Positions 1-8,703 are shown, numbered from the stretch's first letter. The stretch is DNA of 64,000 nt from Pseudomonas antarctica (GCF_001647715.1 NZ_CP015600.1:1612001-1676000); one strand, 5' to 3'. The notes: generated by a model not told the origin, from the sequence alone. A program made the numbers and translations.

Positions 1-252
1 CTCGCGCTTCACCTCCAGGCCGATCAACAGGAAGAACAGGGCCATCAGGCCATCGTTGATCCATAGCAAGGCGGGCTTGGCGATTTTGAGTGCGCCAATC
101 TGAGCCACTACGGGGGTGTCGAGGAAGGCGCCGTAGAGGTGCGACAACGGTGAGTTATTAATGATCAGCGCCAAGGCGGCAGCGGCGATCAACAACAGAC
201 CGCTGGCGGCTTCCAGCTGGAAGAAACGGGTGAAAGTGCTACGCAGAGGCAA
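1..252 (-). CDS. nhaA: Na+/H+ antiporter NhaA, N-terminal part (cut by window edge)
   Basis: Eighty-four codons are visible, starting at a TTG preceded by GGAGAG at good spacing. The translation begins [18 protein letters not shown] and contains the first membrane segment ([16 protein letters not shown]) and the NhaA-typical stretch [21 protein letters not shown]. NhaA is an inner-membrane antiporter that expels Na+ in exchange for protons for pH and sodium homeostasis. The rest of the gene lies before base 1. It is divergent from the PLP enzyme gene, with about 215 bases between them. The start codon is inferred from the ribosome site; the family call is firm. Confidence 0.9.
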   Translation of the reverse strand, partial: MPLRSTFTRFFQLEAASGLLLIAAAALALIINNSPLSHLYGAFLDTPVVAQIGALKIAKPALLWINDGLMALFFLLIGLEVKRE

Positions 253-468
253 GGGATGCTCTCCAATCCAGGTTCAATAGGTGGGTACCCTAACCCGTAC
301 CGTTAGTTGTTAAAACAAAAGTTATATTCTTATTTGTTATAAGCAACGGTCAGGATCGGTGATGCGCCGAAGCCTAGCAATTGTGTGTCTAATTGAGACG
401 TCACTGTATCTGTGTGCAGTGTAGGAAACCCCCTAAAATTGGGGCTGAAATCTTTAGAGACGCACCCT

Positions 469-1563
469 ATGAGCGACCACCGTAACTGGGCCCGTGAAGC
501 CATTCGCATCATTGAGGCGGACTTTCAGCGCAGCGCCGACACACACCTGATCCCTTTGCCATTGCCGGGGTTGCCGGGTATCGAGTTGTACTTCAAGGAT
601 GAGTCCAGCCACCCCACCGGCAGCCTCAAGCATCGGCTGGCGCGTTCGCTGTTCCTGTATGCCTTGTGTAACGGCTGGCTCAAGCCGGGTGCGCCGGTGA
701 TCGAGGCGTCCAGCGGTTCGACGGCGATCTCCGAAGCGTACTTTGCACGCTTGCTCGGCCTGCCGTTTATTGCGGTGATGCCGGCCACTACGTCGAAGGA
801 GAAGATCGCGCAGATCGCCTTCTACGGTGGCAAGAGCCATCTGGTGAATGATCCGACGCAGATATACGCTGAGTCCGAACGGTTGGCGAAGGAAAGTGGC
901 GGTCACTTCATGGACCAATTCACCTACGCCGAGCGGGCCACGGACTGGCGGGCGAACAACAACATCGCCGAGTCGATCTTCCAGCAGATGCGCTTTGAGC
1001 ATTACCCCGAACCAAGCTGGTTGATTTCCAGCCCTGGCACCGGCGGCACGACCGCCACCCTGGGACGCTATGTGCGTTATCGCCAGCATTGCACCCGCGT
1101 CTTGTGTGCCGATGCCGAACGTTCGGTGTTCTTTGATTACTACCAGACAGGCGACGCCAGCCTGCGCCTGGATTGCGGTTCGCGCATCGAAGGGATCGGC
1201 CGGCCACGGGTTGAGGCGTCGTTTCTCCCCAGGGTGATTGATGCGATGGTCAAGGTGCCGGACGCGCTGTCACTGGCCGCCATGCATTACCTGGCCGAAC
1301 GGCTGGGTCGGCGGGTTGGCGGGTCCAGCGGGACTAACCTGATCGGCGCCTTGATGGCCGCGCAGCAGATGAAAGCGGCGGGGGAGTCGGGGTCGATCGT
1401 GGCGATTTTGTGTGATGGGGGTGAGCGCTATGCCACCACTTACTATGATCAGGCGTGGCTGGCGGGGCAGGGCTATGCACTTGACGGTTTGATCGCGGCC
1501 GTTGCGGCGAGTGTCGAACGGGGCGAGCCGCTGCCGGAGAGCGTCCTGCGCGCAAACATCTGA
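469..1563 (+). CDS. PLP-dependent enzyme of the cysteine synthase family
   Basis: 364 residues from ATG 469. An upstream in-frame start would add a leader ([14 protein letters not shown]) unlike the family, so [13 protein letters not shown] is preferred. It has the fold-type II PLP pattern: Lys54 in the context TGSLKHR as the probable Schiff-base lysine, a substrate loop [10 protein letters not shown] near residues 84-93, a glycine-rich phosphate loop SSPGTGGTT, and a C-terminal GGSSGTN. Cysteine synthase itself normally has SGNTG where this has SSGST, so the substrate is probably not simply O-acetylserine. It could be a cysteine synthase-like lyase or desulfhydrase. It stands alone, divergent from nhaA and followed by a REP doublet. 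Substrate unknown. Confidence 0.85.
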   Translation: MSDHRNWAREAIRIIEADFQRSADTHLIPLPLPGLPGIELYFKDESSHPTGSLKHRLARSLFLYALCNGWLKPGAPVIEASSGSTAISEAYFARLLGLPFIAVMPATTSKEKIAQIAFYGGKSHLVNDPTQIYAESERLAKESGGHFMDQFTYAERATDWRANNNIAESIFQQMRFEHYPEPSWLISSPGTGGTTATLGRYVRYRQHCTRVLCADAERSVFFDYYQTGDASLRLDCGSRIEGIGRPRVEASFLPRVIDAMVKVPDALSLAAMHYLAERLGRRVGGSSGTNLIGALMAAQQMKAAGESGSIVAILCDGGERYATTYYDQAWLAGQGYALDGLIAAVAASVERGEPLPESVLRANI

Positions 1564-1580
1564 TACGACGCAAAACCCAA

Positions 1581-1670
1581 TGTGGGAGCTGGCTTGCCTG
1601 CGATCGCAGAGTCTCAGTCGCCGAATTTATCGACTGAACCACCGTCATCGCAGGCAAGCCAGCTCCCACA
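1581..1670. repeat. REPIN (inverted REP doublet)
   Basis: Two inverted copies of the REP unit: TGTGGGAGCTGGCTTGCCTG with CGAT on the left, and its complement ending AGCTCCCACA on the right, separated by about 40 bases. It lies between two convergent genes, the usual place for these elements in fluorescent pseudomonads. Confidence 0.92.
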
Positions 1671-1699
1671 TTGGAACTGCAGTCTGTTCAGATTCTGCG

Positions 1700-3313
1700 T
1701 CAGGCCTCTATACCGAGCATATCCCGCGCCAATGCCTCGGCAATCCGAATTCCGTCAACACCCGCCGACAGAATCCCACCGGCGTAACCAGCGCCTTCAC
1801 CCGCCGGGAACAGGCCTTTCACGTTCAAGCTTTGCATCGACTCGTCGCGAGTAATCCGCAGCGGTGACGAGGTGCGCGTCTCGATACCGGTCAACACGGC
1901 GTCGTGCAGCGAGTAGCCTTTGATCTGTTTCTCGAACGCCGGCAATGCTTCACGAATCGCTTCAATGGCGAAGTCCGGCAATGCCAGGGCCAGGTCACCG
2001 AGTGCCACACCCGGTTTGTAGGACGGCTCCACGCTGCCGATGGCGGTGGACGGCTTGCCAGCGATGAAATCACCCACCAGTTGCGCCGGTGCCTCGTAGT
2101 TGCTGCCACCGAGGATGTAGGCGTGGGACTCCAGGCGCTCCTGCAACTCGATGCCGGCCAGCGGGCCACCTGGGTAGTCCACTTCCGGTGTGATGCCGAC
2201 CACGATGCCGGAGTTGGCATTGCGTTCGTTACGCGAATACTGGCTCATGCCGTTGGTGACGACACGATTGGGCTCGGAAGTGGCCGCCACCACCGTACCG
2301 CCCGGGCACATGCAGAAGCTGTAGACCGAGCGGCCGTTCTTGGCGTGGTGCACCAGCTTGTAGTCGGCAGCGCCGAGCTTTGGGTGCCCGGCGTATTTGC
2401 CCAGGCGCGCAGCGTCGATCAGCGACTGCGGGTGTTCAATACGGAAACCCACGGAAAACGGCTTGGCCTCCATGTACACGCCACGGCCGTGGAGCATGCG
2501 GAACGTGTCGCGGGCGCTGTGGCCGAGGGCGAGGATCACGTGCTTGGAGAGGATCTGCTCACCGCCATCCACCACAACGCCGTTCAACTGGCCATCTTCG
2601 ATCAGCACGTCGGTGACCCGCTGTTCGAAACGCACTTCACCGCCCAGGGCGATGATCTGCTCGCGCATGTTTTCCACCACGCCGGTCAGGCGGAATGTAC
2701 CGATGTGCGGCTTGCTGACGTAGAGGATTTCTTCCGGCGCACCGGCTTTGACGAACTCGTGCAGCACTTTGCGACCGTGGAATTTCGGGTCCTTGATCTG
2801 GCTGTAGAGCTTGCCGTCGGAAAAGGTCCCGGCGCCGCCTTCGCCGAACTGCACGTTGGACTCCGGGTTGAGCACGTTTTTGCGCCACAGGCCCCAGGTG
2901 TCCTTGGTGCGCTGGCGCACTTCCTTGCCGCGTTCGAGGATGATCGGCTTGAAGCCCATCTGCGCCAGCAGCAGCCCGGCGAAGATCCCGCACGGACCAA
3001 AACCCACGACGATCGGCCGTTCAACCAGGCCTTGCGGCGCCTGGCCCACCACCTTATAGCTGACATCCGGTGCCGGGTTGACGTTGCGATCATCGGCGAA
3101 CTTGAGCAGCAGTGCGGCTTCGCCCTTCACGTTCAGGTCGATGGTGTAGATGAAGCACAGCTCCGACGATTTTTTACGGGCGTCGTAGCTGCGTTTGAAC
3201 AGGGTGAAATCGAGCAGGTCATCACTGGCGATGCCCAGGCGCTGCACGATGGCAGGCCGCAGGTCTTCTTCGGGATGGTCGATGGGCAGCTTGAGTTCGG
3301 TGATTCGTAACAT
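1700..3313 (-). CDS. FAD-dependent oxidoreductase, YdhS-like (COG2509 type)
   Basis: 537 residues. After an N-terminal region of about 95 residues (MLRITELKLPIDHPEEDL...) comes a dinucleotide-binding motif VVGFGPCGIFAG at about residues 102-113, followed by ERGKEV. The middle has FGEGGAGTFSDGKL, and the C-terminus has the second FAD contact FPAGEGAGYAGGILSAG with VDGIRIAEAL. This architecture is that of the conserved bacterial FAD-dependent dehydrogenase family whose reaction is not firmly known. It is probably cytosolic: no signal peptide or membrane segment is visible. It is followed in the same direction by a lipoprotein gene, separated by about 105 bases with no obvious operon link. Confidence 0.88.
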   Translation of the reverse strand: MLRITELKLPIDHPEEDLRPAIVQRLGIASDDLLDFTLFKRSYDARKKSSELCFIYTIDLNVKGEAALLLKFADDRNVNPAPDVSYKVVGQAPQGLVERPIVVGFGPCGIFAGLLLAQMGFKPIILERGKEVRQRTKDTWGLWRKNVLNPESNVQFGEGGAGTFSDGKLYSQIKDPKFHGRKVLHEFVKAGAPEEILYVSKPHIGTFRLTGVVENMREQIIALGGEVRFEQRVTDVLIEDGQLNGVVVDGGEQILSKHVILALGHSARDTFRMLHGRGVYMEAKPFSVGFRIEHPQSLIDAARLGKYAGHPKLGAADYKLVHHAKNGRSVYSFCMCPGGTVVAATSEPNRVVTNGMSQYSRNERNANSGIVVGITPEVDYPGGPLAGIELQERLESHAYILGGSNYEAPAQLVGDFIAGKPSTAIGSVEPSYKPGVALGDLALALPDFAIEAIREALPAFEKQIKGYSLHDAVLTGIETRTSSPLRITRDESMQSLNVKGLFPAGEGAGYAGGILSAGVDGIRIAEALARDMLGIEA

Positions 3314-3419
3314 GACGGGATCCGGTAGGCGGCGGGAAAAGAGGCCGGCTGTTTTGCAAACCGGCGATTATAAGCCCCAATGGCGGTATTTCGTCATGTT
3401 AAAACAGCGCTGGGCTGAT

Positions 3420-4091
3420 TCAGTCGTCCCGAGAGCCGCCGAACGATGCGCAACCCCGTTGTACCTGGCCGTTGACTCGCAACTCGGCGGTCATGTGTTG
3501 CAAGCTGCCGCTGACGCTGTCGATGCAGCGTTGCGGCGCCACCCACAGTTCGATGTGTTGGTTGTTGGCTTCCGTCATCAGGTTAAAGCGGCCGTCGCCC
3601 ATTTGCTCTTCTACATAGGGCACCGCCAGTGGTGGCTGGCCTTCACGCTCGAGCACCATGCCCTTGGCGGTGACGTTCATGGCCCAGGCGGGTTTGTGAC
3701 CGTTGGCACGCAGGGTCATGCGCTTGAAGTCCGGGTCATTGCAGGCCGAGGTCGAGCGCTCTACTCGATACAGCTGCTGAAGGTCTACCGAACCCTGTGT
3801 GCCGCTGGCGACACCGGAGAACTTGCCGCGCAAGTCGGCAAACAGCACACCCTGTTGGCCGGCAAGGGAGGCGGCCTCCTGCAGGATGCTGGTGCCGCCG
3901 GTGTCGTTGACCACGTAGTTGCGTTTGTCGCCGCAAGGTTGGAACAACAGTTTGCCGGCCACCGCCGTCAATTCACCCTGCATGCGGGTCAGCCCCGCAG
4001 TCGACGGTTTGGCCGGCTCGCTCTCGAACATCTGGCAAGCGGTGAACAGGGGCAGCAGGGCAAACAGAGCAAGGGTACGGGCGGCGCGCAT
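3420..4091 (-). CDS. putative lipoprotein (COG3650/META-like)
   Basis: 223 residues with a lipoprotein signal: MRAARTLALFALLPLFTAC, lipobox LFTAC with Cys19. The mature part has a conserved look (GELTAVAGKLLFQPCGDKR, then DDG-less repeats of beta-strand-like sequence and ELWVAPQRCIDSVSG). The arrangement resembles envelope lipoproteins related to HslJ/META proteins in pseudomonads. The N-terminal half covers residues 40-100 (a CGDKRNYVV region) and the C-terminal half contains paired cysteines (QRCIDS, RGCASF). Role unknown; location is inferred to be the outer-membrane inner leaflet, as the residue after Cys is Gln, not Asp. Confidence 0.75.
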   Translation of the reverse strand: MRAARTLALFALLPLFTACQMFESEPAKPSTAGLTRMQGELTAVAGKLLFQPCGDKRNYVVNDTGGTSILQEAASLAGQQGVLFADLRGKFSGVASGTQGSVDLQQLYRVERSTSACNDPDFKRMTLRANGHKPAWAMNVTAKGMVLEREGQPPLAVPYVEEQMGDGRFNLMTEANNQHIELWVAPQRCIDSVSGSLQHMTAELRVNGQVQRGCASFGGSRDD

Positions 4092-4188
4092 TTATCGGGT
4101 CTCCAAACAAGTGCCGCCACGTTACGCAGGCTGACGCCGCACCACAAGCCCGTCGGCCGGCTTCAGGAATTTCTGACAGACACAAAGT

Positions 4189-4788
4189 TCAGCCGACGAT
4201 AAAGGTCTGGCCGGTTTGCAAGCCCTCGACACTTTTCGCGTAGGCCAACGCCACATCAGCACCGGGTGCAGGTTTGTAGCCACGGAAGTAGGGGGCGTAG
4301 CTGCCCATGGCTTCCAGCAGGACGGTCGGGCTCACGGAGTTGACGCGCAAGCCCCGTGGCAGTTCGATCGCGGCGGCTTTGACGAATGCATCCAGTGCGC
4401 CGTTGACCAGTGCGGCAGATGCACCGGTGCGGATCGGGTCACGGTTGAGAATGCCGCTGGTGAAGGTGAACGAGGCGCCGTCGTTGGCGTATTCGCGGCC
4501 GATCAACAGCAGGTTGACCTGGCCCATCAGCTTGTCGCGCAGGCCCAGTTCAAAATCGGTTTCGCTCATGTCACCCAACGGCACGAAATTCACACTGCCG
4601 GCCGCGCAGACCAGGGCATCGAACTTGCCGGTCTGTTCGAATAGCTTGCGGATTGAAGCGCTGTCGCTGATGTCCACCTGGAAGTCGCCATGGGTGCGAC
4701 CGATGCTGATCACGTCGTGACGCTGGGCGAGTTCTGCCTTGACGGCCGAGCCGACCGTGCCGCTGGCACCAATCAATAGGATTTTCAT
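4189..4788 (-). CDS. atypical short-chain dehydrogenase/reductase
   Basis: 199 residues. The N-terminal cofactor loop is clear (LLIGASGTVGSAV, residues 4-16; GRTHGDFQVDISD follows, with Arg suggesting NADPH), and the NAG-equivalent is VCAAGSV. The region that normally carries the catalytic Tyr-x3-Lys reads ASAALVNGALDAFVKAA: by alignment to SDRs the Tyr falls on Ala and the Lys on Asn. The protein is also shorter than the usual 240-260 residues. It may bind NADP(H) without classical SDR catalysis. It is divergent from a LysR regulator whose start lies about 100 bases away, a usual regulator-target arrangement. Confidence 0.8.
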   Translation of the reverse strand: MKILLIGASGTVGSAVKAELAQRHDVISIGRTHGDFQVDISDSASIRKLFEQTGKFDALVCAAGSVNFVPLGDMSETDFELGLRDKLMGQVNLLLIGREYANDGASFTFTSGILNRDPIRTGASAALVNGALDAFVKAAAIELPRGLRVNSVSPTVLLEAMGSYAPYFRGYKPAPGADVALAYAKSVEGLQTGQTFIVG

Positions 4789-4870
4789 CGTGCTGTTCCT
4801 CCAGGGGTAAGTGAGGTTTCAGTCTAGTGTGGCTTTTCGGGTGGATAAACGTGCTAATAGGCAACCTTTG

Positions 4871-4886
4871 GTTTTCAAATGGAAAC
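4871..4886. promoter_or_regulatory. near-palindrome in SDR/LysR divergent promoter region
   Basis: GTTTTC-AAAT-GGAAAC is an imperfect dyad just before the LysR start codon, in the only intergenic space between the LysR gene and its divergent SDR. Its place suits a LysR autoregulatory site. The assignment rests on position and symmetry only. Confidence 0.3.
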
Positions 4887-4891
4887 AATCC

Positions 4892-5800
4892 ATGAGCGAT
4901 ATGGATGACCTGGCGGCGTTTGCCGTGCTGATCGAAGCCGGCAGTTTCACCGTGGCGGCCGAGCAGTTGGGGTGCAGCAAGGGCCAGCTGTCCAAGCGCA
5001 TCAGCCAACTGGAAGCGCGGTTTTGCGTGGTGTTGCTGCACCGCACCACTCGCAAGCTCAGCCTGACCGCAGCCGGTGCGGCGTTGTTGCCCCAGGCCCA
5101 GGCGCTGGTGGTACAAGTGGAGCGCGCCCGACAGGCATTGGCACGGCTCAAGGACGATCTGGCCGGGCCGGTGCGTATGACGGTTCCGGTGTCGTTGGGG
5201 GAAACCTTTTTCGATGGTTTGCTGCTGGAGTTTTCCAAGCAGTACCCGCAGGTGCAGATCGAACTGGAATTGAGCAACAGCTACCGGGATCTGGCGCGGG
5301 ATGGCTTTGATTTGGGCGTGCGCATGGGGGCCATCGAAAACGACCGCCTGGTGGCCAAGCCATTGCTGGCCTGGCATGAGATGACGTGCGCCAGCCCGGC
5401 TTATCTGGAACAGCACGGCGAGCCGCTGACCCCGGCGGACCTGGCAGCCCATACCTGCCTGCTGAACAGTCACTACAGCGGGCGTGAAGAATGGCTGTAC
5501 CACCAGCAACACGAACTGCTGCGTGTGCGGGTCAGCGGCACATTTGCTTCCAACCACTACAACCTGTTGAAAAAAGCCGCACTGGTGGGCGCCGGTATCG
5601 CCCGCCTGCCGTCCTACGTTTTACCTGCGGAACTGGCTGACGGCCGATTGCGCTGGCTCCTGCGCGATTATCAGACGCGCAGCATGCCGATGTATCTGGT
5701 TCACCCGTATCAGGGTGGCTTGCCGCGCCGCACTCAGGTGCTCGCCGATTACCTGGTGGATTGGTTCAAACGCAGCGGTGAAGCGTTGGACCGGCTTTAA
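4892..5800 (+). CDS. LysR family transcriptional regulator
   Basis: 302 residues from ATG 4892 (MSDMDDLAAFAVLIEAGSF). An upstream in-frame extension is rejected because the LysR winged helix-turn-helix always starts near the N-terminus. The helix-turn-helix covers about residues 6-65 (FTVAAEQLGCSKGQLSKRISQLE), followed by the linker LLHRTTRKLSLTAAGAALLPQA and a substrate-binding domain from about residue 90. The pattern DLAGPVRMTVPVSLGETFFDGLLLEFSKQYPQVQIEL places it in the CrgA/AaeR-type group. The stop overlaps the convergent DoxX gene stop by four bases (TTAA). The probable target is the divergent SDR. Confidence 0.9.
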   Translation: MSDMDDLAAFAVLIEAGSFTVAAEQLGCSKGQLSKRISQLEARFCVVLLHRTTRKLSLTAAGAALLPQAQALVVQVERARQALARLKDDLAGPVRMTVPVSLGETFFDGLLLEFSKQYPQVQIELELSNSYRDLARDGFDLGVRMGAIENDRLVAKPLLAWHEMTCASPAYLEQHGEPLTPADLAAHTCLLNSHYSGREEWLYHQQHELLRVRVSGTFASNHYNLLKKAALVGAGIARLPSYVLPAELADGRLRWLLRDYQTRSMPMYLVHPYQGGLPRRTQVLADYLVDWFKRSGEALDRL

Positions 5801-6282
5801 CGGTAGCGACGTGCTATCAGGTGATCGATCGACAGGCGCCCCGGGCCTTTGGCGACGAGCAGTAGCAGCAAGGCGATCCAGGTGCCGTGGGTCGGGTAGG
5901 CGTCCGGGTAGACAAAGAGTTGAATGGTCAGGGTCATGCCGATCAGGGCCAGGGCCGAGAAGCGTGTGGCAAACCCCACCAGAATCAACACCGGAAAAAA
6001 GTGCTCGGCGAAGGCGGCCATGTGCGCGGCCACTTCCGGCGACAGCAGAGGCACGTGATATTCACTGCGAAACAGCGGCAGGGTGGAGGCGGCGAGTCGT
6101 GGTTCGCCCAGTTGGAAAGTGCCGCTGATCAGGTCGATGGCAAAGCCTTCGACTTTGGTCTGCCCGGACTTCCAGAAAACCGCTGCAATCGAAAACCGCG
6201 CGAGAAAGGCGATCAGGCTGTAGGGGATTTTCTCGAAAAGCGCGATGACCCGTTTTACCAGGCACGAAGGTGATGTGTTCAT
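5797..6282 (-). CDS. DoxX family membrane protein of the bufferin operon
   Basis: 161 residues from ATG 6282 ([18 protein letters not shown]), whose ATGA overlaps the stop of the upstream DUF2063 gene. A longer frame starting inside that gene is rejected. Four membrane segments are visible (LIAFLARFSIAAVFWKSG; a helix around AAFAEHFFPVLILVGFATR; ALALIGMTLTIQLFV; WIALLLLLVAKG), the DoxX layout. DoxX proteins regularly close bufferin/Hvf-type operons; the role is suggested to be an inner-membrane quinone- or redox-linked partner, but it is not proven. It is the last gene of a four-gene translationally coupled unit. Confidence 0.88.
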   Translation of the reverse strand: MNTSPSCLVKRVIALFEKIPYSLIAFLARFSIAAVFWKSGQTKVEGFAIDLISGTFQLGEPRLAASTLPLFRSEYHVPLLSPEVAAHMAAFAEHFFPVLILVGFATRFSALALIGMTLTIQLFVYPDAYPTHGTWIALLLLLVAKGPGRLSIDHLIARRYR

Positions 6283-7055
6283 GGCGATACCTTTTGTTCT
6301 GTGTGCAAATGAGTGATGGCGTCGTAGCTGATCAGCAGGGTCAGGCACTGGTTCAGGTCGAATTCGCTTGAGGCTTCCAGGGCCTGGGTCACGGCCATTT
6401 CCAGGCCCGCGCCGTGGTTGAGGCTGTTGATGAACGCGACCGAACCCGCGTCTATGGCGAATACCTTGACGGCCAGCCCCTGGCGTAACACCAAGGCACT
6501 TTGGGCGTGCCAGGCATTCAAGCTGGCAATGGCACCCTCGGTCTGGTGCGCGGCCCAGATGGCGACAATCGCGTAGGCGGAGTTCAAGGTGGCGAGGGAG
6601 GGGTGCAGTTGCAGGCGTAGTTCGCCCAAGTGGGTTTGGGCTTGCAGTGCCTGCAACAAGGTCTGTTGTTGCAGTGGCTCAATGTCCGCCGCGTGGTAAG
6701 CGCACACCCGCAAGCGTTCCAGGCGCGCGACATCGGCGAGGTAGGGCACGCTGGCAGCCGGCTCGAAGCCCTGGATAAAGTCGGCAAAGCTGCTGCCGTA
6801 TTCACTGATCAGTGGGCTGTTGGGCGGGCAGGCCTGCACATACAGGGTGGCCGTGGCGCGAAAGAATGCCTCGCCGACCAATTGCAACGTGACGGGATAG
6901 GCCGTCACCAGCGCATTGATTAACGCGCTGTGGACATTGTTGCGATACACCGCAAAGCGGCTGGCCGGATCGGCGCCATTGCTGCTGAACAGGCCATCGG
7001 GGCAGATCGGGTCGGGTGCGAGCAGGGCACTGGCAAATGCTGCTTGATGGCTCAT
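6279..7055 (-). CDS. bufC: DUF2063 (HvfC/BufC) family partner protein of MNIO
   Basis: 258 residues with the DUF2063 N-terminal domain ([21 protein letters not shown], residues 7-27; [17 protein letters not shown], about 33-49; then [16 protein letters not shown]). In characterised relatives this domain delivers the precursor peptide to the DUF692 iron oxidase, so it likely forms the enzyme-partner complex in the cytosol. The C-terminal half is more variable. Its start overlaps the stop of the DUF692 gene by ATGA, and its stop overlaps the DoxX start the same way, which implies tight translational coupling and fixed stoichiometry. The symbol follows the bufferin nomenclature. Confidence 0.88.
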   Translation of the reverse strand: MSHQAAFASALLAPDPICPDGLFSSNGADPASRFAVYRNNVHSALINALVTAYPVTLQLVGEAFFRATATLYVQACPPNSPLISEYGSSFADFIQGFEPAASVPYLADVARLERLRVCAYHAADIEPLQQQTLLQALQAQTHLGELRLQLHPSLATLNSAYAIVAIWAAHQTEGAIASLNAWHAQSALVLRQGLAVKVFAIDAGSVAFINSLNHGAGLEMAVTQALEASSEFDLNQCLTLLISYDAITHLHTEQKVSP

Positions 7056-7936
7056 GGGTTGTTCACCTGCGACAGATGCCAGTCGGCGTGTTGGGCTTCG
7101 GCGTGCAGTACGCTGAAGGCCGGCACTTGGTTATCGCGCTCAATCAGCGTGGCCACCGGGCCGGTACGCGCGAGTACCTGTTCGTATAACTGCCACACGG
7201 CGTTATCGATGGGCGCGCCATGGTCATCGATCAGCAGGCGATCGCCCAGGCTGTCTGTGTCTTCGGCAAACCCGGCCAGATGAATCTCTCCCACGGCGCG
7301 CAAAGGCAGTGCGTCAATGTAGGAAAGTGGATCTCGCTGGTGATTGATGCACGTCACATAGACGTTGTTGACGTCCAGCAGCAGGCCGCAACCGGTGCGG
7401 CGGATGATCTCGCTGATGAAGTCTGTCTCGTCCAGGGTCGAGCGTTGGAATTGCAGATAGGTCGACGGATTCTCCAGCAGCATCGGCTGCTTGAGGGTGC
7501 TTTGCACCTGATCGATGTGTTCGCACACCCGTTTCAGGGTGGCGGCATCGTAAGCCAGGGGCAGCAAGTCGTTGAGAAACACCGGGCCATGGCTGGACCA
7601 GGCCAGGTGTTCGGAAAAAGAGTGGGGTTGATAGCGTTCGATCAGCGTGGCCAACCGTGCCAGGTGCTCACGGTTCAACGGGCCTTCGCCGCCGATGGAC
7701 AGGCCCACGCCGTGCAACGACAGTGGGTACTGCTCGCGGATCAAACCCAGGTAGTGATGGAACGGGCCGCCGGCCACCATGTAGTTTTCGGCGTGCACTT
7801 CAAAAAAGCCGATGTCGGGTGAGGTCTCGAGCACTTCGATGAAGTGCTCGTTCTTCAACCCCAGCCCGGCCCTGTAAGGGAGGCCGGGCGCCTGAGCAGG
7901 TGAGACCGTGTGTTGGGGGGAAAGCGTCATCATCAT
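7052..7936 (-). CDS. bufB: multinuclear non-heme iron oxidase (DUF692, MNIO), bufferin maturation enzyme
   Basis: 294 residues covering the whole DUF692 TIM-barrel. Conserved metal-site residues can be seen: His48 and Glu50 (FFEVHAEN), His75 ([10 protein letters not shown]), His110 (SFSEHLAW), Glu155-Asn156 (LLENPS), Asp189-Asn190 ([10 protein letters not shown]), His219 (EIHLAGF), Asp238-His239 and Glu267-Asp268. MNIOs use two or three irons to oxidise cysteines in a peptide; in bufferins the reported products are thiooxazole heterocycles that bind copper. The substrate here is presumably the peptide encoded 20 bases upstream. It may start at any of the three consecutive ATGs (7936, 7933, 7930). 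Confidence 0.93.
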   Translation of the reverse strand: MMMTLSPQHTVSPAQAPGLPYRAGLGLKNEHFIEVLETSPDIGFFEVHAENYMVAGGPFHHYLGLIREQYPLSLHGVGLSIGGEGPLNREHLARLATLIERYQPHSFSEHLAWSSHGPVFLNDLLPLAYDAATLKRVCEHIDQVQSTLKQPMLLENPSTYLQFQRSTLDETDFISEIIRRTGCGLLLDVNNVYVTCINHQRDPLSYIDALPLRAVGEIHLAGFAEDTDSLGDRLLIDDHGAPIDNAVWQLYEQVLARTGPVATLIERDNQVPAFSVLHAEAQHADWHLSQVNNP

Positions 7937-7956
7937 TACTCAGGCTGAGGGCTGTT

Positions 7957-8262
7957 TCAGGACTTGGCGGTGAAGGCAGCTTCCTGGCCGAAACCGGTCG
8001 GCGAGGTGGCGCTTGGGGTTTTGGTACAGGTGCCGGCTGGGACCAGTTTCCAGGCGTTGGCCTGGTCTTTGACTTTGGAAGTACCCGCGCAGGAGGTGCC
8101 GGCGCCTGCAGCACAATCGTTCTTGCCGGCTTCGGCGACACCAAAGCATTTCTGCATGTCATCGGCGGCGTGCGCGGTGCTTGTAAGGGCGGACAGGCTC
8201 AGGGCCGAACCCAGGGCCAGAACGAGGGTGGCGGCGGACAGCGAACGGGATTTAGTAGTCAT
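7957..8262 (-). CDS. bufA1: BufA1-type periplasmic bufferin metallophore precursor (DUF2282)
   Basis: 101 residues. Residues 1-32 form a signal peptide with cleavage likely at AHA|ADD. The mature part has four cysteines: Cys39 (MQKCFGV), Cys50 (GKNDCAAG), Cys58 (TSCAGT) and Cys79 (PAGTCTK). The framework matches DUF2282 proteins ([19 protein letters not shown]). In known bufferins these cysteines are modified by the partner MNIO in the cytosol before export, and the product sequesters copper in the periplasm. It is first in the operon bufA-bufB-bufC-doxX. A hairpin sits in its leader. No sigma/anti-sigma pair is nearby, so its regulation is unknown. Confidence 0.9.
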   Translation of the reverse strand: MTTKSRSLSAATLVLALGSALSLSALTSTAHAADDMQKCFGVAEAGKNDCAAGAGTSCAGTSKVKDQANAWKLVPAGTCTKTPSATSPTGFGQEAAFTAKS

Positions 8263-8285
8263 GGTGTAACTCCAGCAGTGAGGTT

Positions 8286-8315
8286 GGGTAAGGAAGCGTT
8301 TTTGCTTGCTTACCC
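8286..8315 (-). promoter_or_regulatory. inverted repeat in the bufA1 leader
   Basis: GGGTAAGGAAGC and GCTTGCTTACCC form 12-base arms with one mismatch and a six-base loop (GTTTTT on the plus strand). It lies 24-53 bases before the bufA1 start codon. It could be an operator dyad or an RNA hairpin in the 5' leader. It also overlaps the beginning of the divergent truncated frame. Confidence 0.5.
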
Positions 8316-8680
8316 CTCTAGAGTTGGGGCACCGCCATGCGTTACAGCGGCTGACAAAAAAATTTCAGTTCGCCAGTGACAGCGAGGTGGTCGCCAAGAT
8401 CATTCAGGGCCAAGGATGGGCCGGGGGCAAAGGCATTACGGTGTTACTTGGGATCAATTGGCAGTTTGCTGTTGCAGCATTCGGCGATCCTGATATTGCC
8501 TACGCCAAAGCGTTGCTGGATGTAGGGCGTGTAGGGCATGCCCTGTTGTTGGAGGGGCAGCATCAAGGGCTGGCGGCGAGAATGACGCCGGCTGTACACG
8601 AAGAAACAGCGTCAAATATGCTGCGCCTGACGGAAGAAAGGGATGTTCTTTATGCCATCCGGCTGGTTTTTCCAGGCTGA
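8306..8680 (+). pseudogene. truncated nitroreductase/SagB-like C-terminal remnant
   Basis: An open frame of about 124 codons runs to a TGA at 8678-8680. Its sequence resembles the C-terminal half of nitroreductase/SagB-type flavoproteins: ITVLLGINWQFA, then AFGDPDIAYAKALLDVGRVG and HALLLEGQHQGLAARMTP (compare the family pattern YRxLLLEAGHxGQNLLLAAxALGLG), ending ERDVLYAIRL. The flavin-binding N-terminal half is missing. There is no convincing start: only TTG at 8306 or GTG at 8387, and an in-frame stop sits at 8279. It is best read as a decayed gene fused to the bufA1 upstream region, though a short functional protein cannot be excluded. It lies in the same direction as the dioxygenase gene. 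Confidence 0.45.
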
Positions 8681-8703
8681 GTGCGTTGCAAGGAGTTGCA
8701 AAA

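Noticed and set aside
412..468. N-terminal extension of the PLP enzyme
   Set aside because: The leader [11 protein letters not shown]... has no counterpart in the family; ATG 469 gives a normal start.
1904..3310. Long open frame antisense to the FAD oxidoreductase gene
   Set aside because: High-GC codon bias creates long antisense frames. The translation is His/Asp/Val-rich and unlike any family, while the sense strand encodes a complete enzyme.
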